15,980 nt of DNA, from NCBI GenBank assembly GCA_002420085.1, contig DIHI01000109.1:3518-19497 (forward strand), written 5' to 3'. Below are positions 7,304-14,549 of this stretch, one piece after another. The number at the start of each line of letters is the position of its first letter. Position 1 is the stretch's first letter. A program made the position numbers and the translations under genes. Below the pieces are notes generated by a model. The model was not told where the DNA came from and searched no databases. It saw nothing but the letters and a program-made list of their open reading frames with translations. This DNA comes from Lysobacterales bacterium UBA5700. GTDB lineage: Bacteria > Pseudomonadota > Gammaproteobacteria > Xanthomonadales > Xanthomonadaceae.

Positions 7304-9175
7304 TCAGACCGAGACGTGCTGGACCTTGCGGCCATGCCCGTAGAACAGCGTGGTGATCGCGCGACTGACCGTCACCGAGGTGAACATCGAGGTCAGCACC
7401 CCGAAGAACAGCACCACGGCGAAACCGCGCACCGGGCCGCTGCCGAAGCCGAACAGGGCCATGGCGGCGATCAGCTTGGTTACGTTGGAATCGAGGATGA
7501 CCGTCCAGGCACGCTCGTAGCCGGCCTTGATACTGGCGATCGGCGTATTGCCGAGTCGCAGTTCCTCACGGATGCGCTCACCGATCAGAACGTTGCCGTC
7601 GATCGCCATGCCGAGCGTCAGCACGATGCCGGCGATGCCGGGCATGGTCAGGGTGGCATTGACCATCGACAGCACCGCCGCCAGCAAGGTGAGGTTGGCG
7701 AACAGGGCGATCACGGCGATCAGCCCGAACCAGCGGTAGTAGACGATCATCAGGGCACACACGGCGAGGAAGCCCATCACGATCGCCCGCGCGCCGGCCT
7801 CGATGTTTTCCTTGCCGAGCGAGGGACCGATCACCCGCTCCTCGATGATGTCGATCGGCGCGGACAGCGCGCCGGCGCGCAGCAGCAGGGCCAACTCGGC
7901 GGCCTCTTTGGGGCTGTCGAGACCCGTGGTACGAAATTCGCGACCGAACACACCAAGAATATTGGCGACCGAGATGACTTCCTCGCGGACACGAACCGTG
8001 CGCACTTCCTGCCCATCGACCATTCGGGTCTCCGGCACCCGCTCGATGAACACCACGGCCATGCCGCGACCGACATTTTCAACGGTGAAATCGAGCATGC
8101 GCTGACCGCCGACGGCATTCAGCCGCACCGAGACCATGGGCGTTCCGCCCTCGCTGTCGATGCCGGATCGAGCATAGATCAACTGATCGCCGGAAGCGAT
8201 CACCCGTCGCGACAACAGCACCGGGATCGGCTTGCCGTCAATGCCGATTTGACGCTGGTAATACAGCCGGGCATCGGCCGGCACCCGGCCGGTCTGGGCG
8301 GCGCTGTAGGGGTCGCCATCGACCACGGCACGGTATTCGAGGGTTGCGGTCGCACCCAGCACCTTCTTGGCCAGCGCGGTGTCCTGGACGCCCGGCAACT
8401 GGACCACGATCCGGCTCGCACCCTGGCGCTGGATGATCGGCTCGGCGACCCCGAGTTCGTTGATGCGATTGCGCAGGGTGCCGAGGTTCTGCTCGATGGC
8501 ATTGTCGGTGATGGTACGCAGTTCGGCCTCCGACAGGGTCGCCAGCAGGGTCGGGGTCTCGGCGGTCACCGGTGTCAACTGCAACTCGGGCAGGGAGCGG
8601 GCGATCAAACCGGCCAGCCGCTCCATGTCCTCGGCGCTGCGCGCCCGCACGGTGATGCCGTTGGCGCCGCGCACGGCATCGACACCACGCAATTTTTCCT
8701 CACGCGCCAGCGCCCGGATATCGTCGGCAGCGGCATTTTCATGCTTTTCCACCGCCGCCCGCTGATCGACTTCCATCAGGAAGTGGACCCCACCCTGGAG
8801 GTCCAGACCCAGCAGCATCGGGGTCGCGGCGATGGCGTTCAGCCAGCCGGGCACGGTCGAGGCGAGGTTGAGAGCGACCGTGTAGCGGTTGCCCAGTTCG
8901 CCGCGCAGCAGATCGGACGCCTTCAACTGGCTATCGGCATCGCTCAGTCGGACCATCATCCGATCACCGTCGGCCGTCAGCAGTTTGGGCACGATCCCGG
9001 CCGTGTCGAGCAAGCCGGAGACCCGCTCCCGCAACGCATCGTCGATGACCGCACCGCGGTTGGCGCTGATCTGGACGGCTGGATCCTGGGGATAGATGTT
9101 GGGAATCGCATAGACGATTCCGAAGATCACGATGAGCGCAACCAGCGCGTACTTCCAACGGGGAAAATCGAGCAT
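7304..9175 (-). CDS. secD: Protein translocase subunit SecD
   Basis: Large subunit of SecDF, which completes Sec-dependent export from the periplasmic side. It has 623 residues (E. coli 615): TM1 at about 8-25, the LLGLDLQGG motif at 121-129, a long periplasmic region with the head domain, and five C-terminal membrane segments from about 462. The segment LGMAIDGNVLIGERIREEL (521-539) contains Asp526, matching the conserved proton-path aspartate; the usual sequence is closer to GMAVDANVLIFERIREE, so Gly527 and Gly532 are variants. The start MLDFPRWKYALV fits the family, although no ribosome binding site is obvious upstream. It lies 57 bp after yajC and 18 bp before secF. Confidence 0.97.
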   Translation of the reverse strand: MLDFPRWKYALVALIVIFGIVYAIPNIYPQDPAVQISANRGAVIDDALRERVSGLLDTAGIVPKLLTADGDRMMVRLSDADSQLKASDLLRGELGNRYTVALNLASTVPGWLNAIAATPMLLGLDLQGGVHFLMEVDQRAAVEKHENAAADDIRALAREEKLRGVDAVRGANGITVRARSAEDMERLAGLIARSLPELQLTPVTAETPTLLATLSEAELRTITDNAIEQNLGTLRNRINELGVAEPIIQRQGASRIVVQLPGVQDTALAKKVLGATATLEYRAVVDGDPYSAAQTGRVPADARLYYQRQIGIDGKPIPVLLSRRVIASGDQLIYARSGIDSEGGTPMVSVRLNAVGGQRMLDFTVENVGRGMAVVFIERVPETRMVDGQEVRTVRVREEVISVANILGVFGREFRTTGLDSPKEAAELALLLRAGALSAPIDIIEERVIGPSLGKENIEAGARAIVMGFLAVCALMIVYYRWFGLIAVIALFANLTLLAAVLSMVNATLTMPGIAGIVLTLGMAIDGNVLIGERIREELRLGNTPIASIKAGYERAWTVILDSNVTKLIAAMALFGFGSGPVRGFAVVLFFGVLTSMFTSVTVSRAITTLFYGHGRKVQHVSV

Positions 9176-9232
9176 GACGGGCGGCCGACGGCGGCCGCCG
9201 AAGCGGCCAGGAATGTCTCAGGTGGGGTCGGC

Positions 9233-9565
9233 TCAGGCCGACTTCAATGTGCCCTTGGGCAGGACGGCGGTAATCGCGTGCCGTTGCAGCTTGACCTTGA
9301 CACCGTCGGCGATTTCCAGGGTGACGAAACCGTCGCTCAAATCGTCGATCCGGCCGAGCAGACCACCGGCCGCGACCACTTCATCGCCACGGGCCAGTTT
9401 GGCGACCATGTCGCGGTGTTCCTTGGCACGCTTGGCCTGCGGTCGAATCAGGAAGAAATAGAACACCAGGGCAAACACCGCCAGCATGATCAGCGGCGAG
9501 AGCGGATTGGGTTGGCCAGCAGCAGCGGCATGGGCCGGGGAAACAAAAAGATCGAGCAGGTTCAT
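9233..9565 (-). CDS. yajC: Sec translocon accessory protein YajC
   Basis: Small single-pass membrane protein that associates with SecDF. It has 110 residues, equal to E. coli YajC. The membrane helix is at about 22-41 (PLSPLIMLAVFALVFYFFLI) and is followed by the family motif RPQAKRAKEH (41-50). The cytoplasmic part has GDEVVAAGGLLGRI (60-73) and a beta-rich end. The frame extends upstream to 9637, but ATG 9565 is chosen because AGGTGG lies 7 bases before it and homology begins there. It is the first gene of yajC-secD-secF. The gene tgt, usually found just upstream in gammaproteobacteria, is absent; a divergent AsmA-family gene occupies that side. Confidence 0.96.
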   Translation of the reverse strand: MNLLDLFVSPAHAAAAGQPNPLSPLIMLAVFALVFYFFLIRPQAKRAKEHRDMVAKLARGDEVVAAGGLLGRIDDLSDGFVTLEIADGVKVKLQRHAITAVLPKGTLKSA

Positions 9566-9601
9566 GGCAGGTCCACCTGGATGCAGCGAATCGAGCGGGC
9601 C

Positions 9602-9633
9602 AGTATGCCATGGCCTCGCGGCCAGCGCTGGCA
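9602..9633 (-). promoter_or_regulatory. Candidate extended -10 promoter of yajC-secDF overlapped by a dyad
   Basis: Reading the minus strand, TGGCATACT (9610-9602) fits the extended -10 pattern TGnTATAAT and would start transcription about 30 bases before the yajC ATG. The same stretch forms an inverted repeat: TGCCA TGGCC (9606-9615) pairs with GGCCA (9620-9624) and TGGCA (9629-9633), with a 4-base bulge. A regulator bound there could block the promoter. No -35 box is apparent. Confidence 0.3.
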
Positions 9634-9651
9634 GCACCTCGTTGACACCAC

Positions 9652-9706
9652 CCCGATCGCGGCCCGATCACGGCCCGATCACGGCCCGATCACGAGCCGA
9701 TCGCGG
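9652..9706. repeat. Five tandem 11-bp repeats (iteron-like)
   Basis: Five contiguous units with consensus CCCGATCACGG start at 9652, 9663, 9674, 9685 and 9696. Units 2 and 3 are identical and the others differ by one to two bases (unit 1 has G for A, unit 4 ends in A, unit 5 starts with G and has G for A). Each contains CGATC; the outer units contain the palindrome CGATCG. The 11-bp period is close to one helical turn, so the copies face the same side of the DNA. They lie between divergent yajC and the AsmA-family gene. Confidence 0.85.
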
Positions 9707-9775
9707 ATCGTCGGCTGGCATTGTCACGTCCCAGATCGCAGAATGGCGTCTGACCTCACAGCCACGGAGCCGACC

Positions 9776-11542
9776 ATGCGCATGCTGATCCGGATTGCCG
9801 GTGTTCTTCTGGTTCTGGTGGCGATCGTCGCGGTCGCCGTCTGGTGGTTGGTCGATGCCGAGGCTCTGCGCCCGCGCGTGGAGGCGGCGCTGACGACGGC
9901 GGTGGCACGCGAGGTACGGATCGAACGGATGGAGTTGTCGCTGACCCGACTGGCGCTGACCGCCGAAGGGATTTCGATTGCCGAGGATGCCGCCTTCGGC
10001 GGCGAGCCGTTCGTCGCGGCGGACCGTCTGGCGATTGCGGTCGCCTGGTGGCCGTTGTTGACCGAACAGCGCCTGCATGTGTACTCGCTGGCGCTGACCG
10101 AGCCGCGCATCCGCCTCGTCCAAAACCGCAAGGGCCAATGGAACTTCGCCAGCCTGGGCGCGACCCCGACCGCAGCACCGGCCGAGCCGATCGACTTGAC
10201 GGCGATCGCGATCGAATCGATTCGGGTGGCCGATGGCCAGGTATCGATCCAGCGCGCCGGCCGGCCGGAGCGGCTCTATCGCGGCCTGTCATTGCAACTC
10301 GACGACCTCGCGCCAGGGGTAGCGACACCATTCCGGATCGCCGTGCAACCGGCCAGCGGCGGCCGTCTGGTCCTGTCCGGAGAGGCCGGGCCGTTCGATC
10401 CGGGCGCCCTGACCGCGACCCCGGTGACCGCTCGGGTCGAACTGGCCGGTGTCGATCTGGCCCGTCTATCGCAGGAAATGGAGGCCGACGACTCGGGCCT
10501 GTCCGGCATTGCCGGATTCGACAGCGATCTGCGGATCGCCGACGGCCGCCTGAGTTCGACCGGTGAGATCGAAATCGCCGGGCTGCGGCTGATCGAATCC
10601 GGCGCCGCTGCCAGCCAGCCGGCGCGCATCCGCTATGCCCTCGACTACGGACTTCAGGAGCAACGCGGCCGGGTACAGGACGGGCGACTGGTGATCGGCG
10701 AGGCCGATCTTTCCCTGACCGGCCGCTTCGATCTGCGCGGCAACTCGCCTCGGCTGGACATGGTGCTGGAAGGCCGCGAAGTTCCGGTCGATGGTCTGCA
10801 AGCGCTACTGCCGATGCTGGCGATCGCCCTGCCCGAGGATTCCCGCCTGGCCGGCGGCCATGCCAGCGCCCGGCTGCACTTGAGCGGCCCATCGGATGCC
10901 CTGGTCATCGCCGGACCGGTTGCGCTGCGCGACAGTCGACTGGTCGGCTTCGGCATCGGCGAGCGACTCGGCGCAGCGATGGCGATCGCCGGCCTGCGCG
11001 CGCCTGCCGACACCGTCCTGCGCAGCGCCGACAGCGATCTGCGGATCGACGCCAGTGGTGTGGCGCTGTCGGCGATCCGGGCCGAGATCGCAGAATTCGG
11101 ACGGCTGGAAGGCGACGGCCGGATCAGCCCGGAGCAGATGCTGGACTTTCGTTTTGTCGCCCGGCTGGCCGAGGAAGCGATCGCCGACAGCGGTCTCGGG
11201 GGGCGTTTCGGGGCGGCCCTGGAAACGGCCCTGCGACGCGGCAGCAGCGATGGCATCGCCTTCAAGGTGGCCGGCAGCGCCACCGAACCAAGCTTCTCGG
11301 TCGATCAGCGCAGCCTGGCCAAACTGGGTGCCGGTGCCCTGCTCGGCGCCGCATTGGCCGGCAGCAGTGCCGATGGCCAGCCGGCCGAGGGCGAATCAAC
11401 CCCGCCGACCGACCTGCGCTCGACCACCGATGCGCTCAAGCAGAAGGCGGTCGAGTCGCTGTTCAAGCGGCTTGGCGGCCGGCAGAAGACTCAGGACGAC
11501 TCGGCCGACGAGGAGGCCGAAGGCGACGAGGGCGGCGGTTGA
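9776..11542 (+). CDS. AsmA-family protein
   Basis: Envelope protein of the AsmA family, large inner-membrane-anchored proteins linked to outer-membrane lipid homeostasis. It has 588 residues. One N-terminal membrane helix (about 5-27, IRIAGVLLVLVAIVAVAVWW) is followed by a long periplasmic beta-rich region. The early segment LVQNRKGQWNFASL (114-127) is typical of the family. The last 30 residues are strongly acidic (DDSADEEAEGDEGGG ending) and probably disordered. ATG 9776 is chosen because GGAG lies 6 bases upstream and the membrane helix follows directly; ATG 9743 in the same frame is an alternative. The open frame continues thousands of bases further upstream only because it is antisense to secDF. 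Its 3' end overlaps moaE tail-to-tail. The subfamily is not certain; E. coli AsmA is of similar length (617). Confidence 0.88.
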   Translation: MRMLIRIAGVLLVLVAIVAVAVWWLVDAEALRPRVEAALTTAVAREVRIERMELSLTRLALTAEGISIAEDAAFGGEPFVAADRLAIAVAWWPLLTEQRLHVYSLALTEPRIRLVQNRKGQWNFASLGATPTAAPAEPIDLTAIAIESIRVADGQVSIQRAGRPERLYRGLSLQLDDLAPGVATPFRIAVQPASGGRLVLSGEAGPFDPGALTATPVTARVELAGVDLARLSQEMEADDSGLSGIAGFDSDLRIADGRLSSTGEIEIAGLRLIESGAAASQPARIRYALDYGLQEQRGRVQDGRLVIGEADLSLTGRFDLRGNSPRLDMVLEGREVPVDGLQALLPMLAIALPEDSRLAGGHASARLHLSGPSDALVIAGPVALRDSRLVGFGIGERLGAAMAIAGLRAPADTVLRSADSDLRIDASGVALSAIRAEIAEFGRLEGDGRISPEQMLDFRFVARLAEEAIADSGLGGRFGAALETALRRGSSDGIAFKVAGSATEPSFSVDQRSLAKLGAGALLGAALAGSSADGQPAEGESTPPTDLRSTTDALKQKAVESLFKRLGGRQKTQDDSADEEAEGDEGGG

Positions 11543-11973
11543 CCACCCTCGGCAGCGGCCAGCGGGTGCAGCCAGGTGGCATCGCCGTCGCGGTAACGCT
11601 CGTGTTTCCAGATCGCGACATCGGCCTTGATGGCATCGATGATCCAGCGATTGCCGGCATAGACGGCATCGCGGTGGCCGGCACTGACCCCAACCCAGAC
11701 CGCCAGTTCACCGATGGCCAACTCGCCGACCCGATGCACGGCGAACGCCTGGATGAGCCCGAAGCGACCCATCGCCTCGGCCAGGATGCGCTCGCCTTCG
11801 CGTTCGGCCAGATCGCGATAGGCGTCATAGCGCAGACCGGTCACTGCCCGACCGCCGTGCTGGTTGCGCACCCGACCCTCGAACGCCAGCCAGGCACCGG
11901 CCGCCGGATCGGCCAGACGCGCCTGCCAGGCGGCGACATCGATCGGGTCGGCGCTGATCTCGAAGCGCCTCAT
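11491..11973 (-). CDS. moaE: Molybdopterin synthase catalytic subunit MoaE
   Basis: Large subunit of molybdopterin synthase, which transfers sulfur from thiocarboxylated MoaD to cyclic pyranopterin monophosphate. It has 160 residues (E. coli about 150). Family features are FEGRVRNQHGG (31-41), Y49-D50 in LRYDAY, HRVGELAIGELAVWVGVSAGHR (80-101) and the active-site block IKADVAIWKHE (115-125) with Lys116 and Lys123. A Ser/Pro-rich tail (144-160) falls exactly in the region overlapping the AsmA-family gene on the other strand and is probably dispensable. Its ATG overlaps the moaD stop by 4 bp (ATGA). It is the last gene of the mo-cofactor cluster. Confidence 0.96.
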   Translation of the reverse strand: MRRFEISADPIDVAAWQARLADPAAGAWLAFEGRVRNQHGGRAVTGLRYDAYRDLAEREGERILAEAMGRFGLIQAFAVHRVGELAIGELAVWVGVSAGHRDAVYAGNRWIIDAIKADVAIWKHERYRDGDATWLHPLAAAEGGQPPPSSPSASSSAESS

Positions 11974-12215
11974 CCGCCCGACACCGGTGGAATGAAGGCG
12001 ATTTCGGCACCGGGCTGGAAGCCGTCGTGCCAGCGCGCGAACGCACCATCGACCGCCACCCGGAGTTGCTCGATCGGCCAGAGCAGACCGAGTTCGGCGG
12101 CGCGCTCGCGATAGAACTCGGCGAGCGTCGGCGCTGCACTGCTGACCTGCTCGCGGTCGCGCCCGGCGGCCTCGGCCATGGCGGCGAAATACAGCACGGT
12201 CACCTGTCGGGTCAT
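11970..12215 (-). CDS. moaD: Molybdopterin synthase sulfur carrier subunit MoaD
   Basis: Ubiquitin-fold sulfur carrier, adenylated and then thiocarboxylated at its C-terminal glycine before donating sulfur to MoaE. It has 81 residues, the same as E. coli MoaD, and ends in the required Gly-Gly (IAFIPPVSGG). The N-terminus VTVLYFAAMAEAAGRD is family-like. The frame is open upstream to 12296, but that would overlap moaC by about 75 bases; ATG 12215 leaves a 4-base gap after the moaC stop and gives the standard length. The stop overlaps the moaE start. Confidence 0.95.
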   Translation of the reverse strand: MTRQVTVLYFAAMAEAAGRDREQVSSAAPTLAEFYRERAAELGLLWPIEQLRVAVDGAFARWHDGFQPGAEIAFIPPVSGG

Positions 12216-12219
12216 CGGT

Positions 12220-12759
12220 TCACTCCGCATCGCTGGAAAAATCACGCTTGCCGCCGCGCTTGCCGCGCAGCCGGGCCGGACCGATGACCATGCCATGACC
12301 GAGTGCCTTGCACATGTCGTACACGGTCAATGCCGCAACCGTCACGCCGGTCAGCGCCTCCATCTCGACCCCGGTCCGATGCCGGGTGCGGACCCGGCAA
12401 CGGATGTCGAGCACGGTCGCAGACCGCCACTCGACAGCGAACTGGCAACCATCGATCGGCAACGGATGACAGAACGGAATCAGGTCCGGACAGCGCTTCA
12501 CCGCCAGGGTGCCGGCGACCACGGCGACATCGATGACCGCACCCTTGGCCGTGCGCAGTTCAGTCTCGCGCAAGCGCGCCGCCATCACCGCCGGGAAACG
12601 GACCCGGCACTCGGCCTCGGCGCTGCGGTCGCTGTCGACCTTGTCGCCGACATCGACCATGGTCGGCCGACCGGCCGAATCGAGGTGGCTCAGCCGATCG
12701 TCCCCGGACCGTGTGCGGGCTCGGGACCGAGGCTGTGGCGGGGACTCGGATCGACGCAT
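12220..12759 (-). CDS. moaC: Cyclic pyranopterin monophosphate synthase MoaC
   Basis: Second enzyme of molybdenum cofactor synthesis, converting the MoaA product 3',8-cyclo-GTP to cyclic pyranopterin monophosphate. It has 179 residues. Signature segments are MVDVGDK (34-40), the DLIPFCHPL block (92-100) with His98, and [20 protein letters not shown] (130-149) with Asp148 and then Lys151. Lys72 aligns with the catalytic lysine of E. coli MoaC. An Arg/Ser/Pro-rich leader of about 20 residues precedes the usual N-terminus (LSHLDSAG). The ATG lies directly after the moaA stop (TGAATG), which favours this start and re-initiation. Confidence 0.96.
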   Translation of the reverse strand: MRRSESPPQPRSRARTRSGDDRLSHLDSAGRPTMVDVGDKVDSDRSAEAECRVRFPAVMAARLRETELRTAKGAVIDVAVVAGTLAVKRCPDLIPFCHPLPIDGCQFAVEWRSATVLDIRCRVRTRHRTGVEMEALTGVTVAALTVYDMCKALGHGMVIGPARLRGKRGGKRDFSSDAE

Positions 12760-13800
12760 TCAACCTCCGATCATGAACATTTCGATGCGCCGACCGGCGC
12801 CACTGGTGGACTCGCTGCGTCGTTCGGCACGAAGCTCGCTGTAGCGGTCGCCACGCGCCTGCCAGACCGTGCGAATGGCAGCATCCAGGTCAGCGTCGTC
12901 ACCCTCCAGGCAGGGCCTGAGATCGACCCCATCGGCAGCGAACAGGCAACCGAACAGACGACCATCGGCCGACAGCCGGGCTCGCTGGCAGTCGCCGCAG
13001 AACGGTACGCTGATCGAACTGACGAAACCGATCTCGCCGGCCCCATCGATGAAGGCATAGCGCTCGGCGACCTCGCCACGATAGCTCGGCGCCACCGGCC
13101 GGAGCGGCCAGTGGGCGGCGATCCGACCCAGCAACTCGGCGGACGGCACGACATCACTCGACCGCCAGCCGTTGCAGGTGCCGACATCCATGTACTCGAT
13201 GAACCGCACGACATGGCCTGTGCCCCGGAAGCGCTCCAGCAGGGGCAGGACGTCGTCCTCATTGACCCCGCGCTGGACCACGCAATTGATCTTGATCGCC
13301 CCGAAACCGGCGGCTTCGGCAGCCGCGAGACCGGCCAGCACATCGTCGAGTCGCCCGCGTCCGCCCGACAACCGGGCAAAGCGCACCGGATCGAGGCTAT
13401 CGAGGCTGACCGTCAGGCGATGCAGGCCGGCCCGCCGCAGGGCCTGGGCACGACCGGCGAGCAGGCTGCCATTGCTGGTCAGGGCCAGATCGAACACCCC
13501 GGGAATGGCGGCCAGGCGGCCGACCAGATCTTCGAGCCCCTTGCGCAGCAGCGGCTCGCCGCCGGTCAGACGGACCTTGCCGACCCCGAGCCGGACGAAG
13601 GCGCGAACCAGCCGCTCGATCTCGCCGAAATCGAGCCGGCCGTCGGCATCGCTGCCCAGCGACTCTGGCGTGCCATCGGCCGGCATGCAGTAGGGGCAAC
13701 GGAAATTGCAGGCATCGATCACCGACACCCGAAGATCGCGCAACGGCCGTCCCAGGCGATCGCGCACCGGCTCCGCATTCGGTCGCAGCAGCGCGTTCAT
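12760..13800 (-). CDS. moaA: GTP 3',8-cyclase MoaA
   Basis: Radical-SAM enzyme for the first step of molybdenum cofactor synthesis, rearranging GTP to 3',8-cyclo-7,8-dihydro-GTP. It has 346 residues. The N-terminal [4Fe-4S] motif CNFRCPYC gives Cys31, Cys35 and Cys38. The SAM-binding TGGEPLL block is at 79-85. The C-terminal cluster cysteines are Cys268, Cys271 and Cys285, spaced CxxCx13C as expected. It ends in Gly-Gly (MFMIGG), a tail known to be needed for activity. Its ATG overlaps the stop of the metallo-hydrolase gene by 4 bp, and moaC follows without a gap, so expression is tied to both neighbours. No molybdenum-cofactor riboswitch can precede it because there is no leader. Confidence 0.97.
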   Translation of the reverse strand: MNALLRPNAEPVRDRLGRPLRDLRVSVIDACNFRCPYCMPADGTPESLGSDADGRLDFGEIERLVRAFVRLGVGKVRLTGGEPLLRKGLEDLVGRLAAIPGVFDLALTSNGSLLAGRAQALRRAGLHRLTVSLDSLDPVRFARLSGGRGRLDDVLAGLAAAEAAGFGAIKINCVVQRGVNEDDVLPLLERFRGTGHVVRFIEYMDVGTCNGWRSSDVVPSAELLGRIAAHWPLRPVAPSYRGEVAERYAFIDGAGEIGFVSSISVPFCGDCQRARLSADGRLFGCLFAADGVDLRPCLEGDDADLDAAIRTVWQARGDRYSELRAERRSESTSGAGRRIEMFMIGG

Positions 13801-14549
13801 GCCGGCGTCTCGCTCGCCAACGGCTCCGCCAGGGCGTAGATCGCGCCTTGCTCGGCCACCGCGAAACCGCGCGCCGCCATTGCCGCCCCGGCATCGGCAT
13901 TGGCATAGTGGTACAGCAACAGGCGGTCGAGCAGGTCTTGCGGGTAGTCGCGCTGCAATTCATCCAGGCCGCTGTGGGCCGGATTGCCGTGCAGATCACA
14001 GTCATGAGCGATCCGTTCGCCCTGATCGGCCACCTGGCGCAACACCTCGACGATCGGACGGGTATCACCGGTGTAGACCAGGCTGCCCGGCAGGCGCAGC
14101 CCGAAGGCACTGCCCGGTGGTCCGTGGCGGACCGGAAACACCTGAAAACGCTGGCCATCGAGCCAGAAACGATCAACCACCGGCAACAGTCGAAACGGAT
14201 CCCAGAAATTGCAGCCGCCCTCGGCGGTGACGCCGGGATATTCGCCAACCCGAGCGTGCAGCACGGCGATCAGGGTCGAAGGCACGAACACCTGGGGTGA
14301 CACGCCGGCCGCACCGAACCGGACCCGAGCGAACAGGGTCTCCATGCCACCGATGTGGTCGAAGTGGCAGTGGGTAATGAACAGAGCACGCGGCGGCCCC
14401 CCGTACTGACGGCAGTAGGCATCGATTGCCAGCGGTCCGCAATCGATCATCAGCATGGGCTCGCCATCGCGCTCGATCACCACGCTGGCATTGCCGAGCG
14501 CCGGGGCAGCGGCATTGCCGACGCCGAGGAAGCGCACCGCCCAGTTCAC
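13797..14549 (-). CDS. Metallo-beta-lactamase-fold metal-dependent hydrolase
   Basis: Cytosolic-looking hydrolase of 250 residues with a binuclear metal site. The HxHxDH motif is THCHFDHIGG, giving His60, His62, Asp64 and His65. Further candidate ligands are His142 (PVRHGPPG), Asp162 (VYTGDTRP) and a late histidine such as His187 (HDCDLHGNPAHS) or His214. The overall pattern is closer to the RNase Z/phosphodiesterase-like branch than to class B beta-lactamases. No signal peptide is evident. The start is GTG, overlapping the kdkA stop by 4 bp (GTGA), and the stop overlaps moaA. It is thus translationally coupled to both a lipopolysaccharide kinase and a molybdenum-cofactor enzyme. The substrate is unknown, and I do not recognise it as a known member of either pathway. 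Confidence 0.88.
   Translation of the reverse strand: MNWAVRFLGVGNAAAPALGNASVVIERDGEPMLMIDCGPLAIDAYCRQYGGPPRALFITHCHFDHIGGMETLFARVRFGAAGVSPQVFVPSTLIAVLHARVGEYPGVTAEGGCNFWDPFRLLPVVDRFWLDGQRFQVFPVRHGPPGSAFGLRLPGSLVYTGDTRPIVEVLRQVADQGERIAHDCDLHGNPAHSGLDELQRDYPQDLLDRLLLYHYANADAGAAMAARGFAVAEQGAIYALAEPLASETPA

Noticed and set aside
9642..9647. Perfect TTGACA on the plus strand upstream of the AsmA-family gene
   Set aside because: No -10-like hexamer lies 16-18 bp downstream; that position is occupied by the GC-rich 11-bp repeats.
6272..9775. The first two-thirds of a 1756-residue plus-strand open frame
   Set aside because: It is antisense to secF, secD and yajC. Only the part from 9776 onward has a membrane anchor, a ribosome binding site and AsmA-like content.
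12178..13839. 553-residue plus-strand open frame
   Set aside because: It is antisense to moaC and moaA, which have complete catalytic motifs; its Gln/His/Asp-rich composition is typical of a shadow frame.
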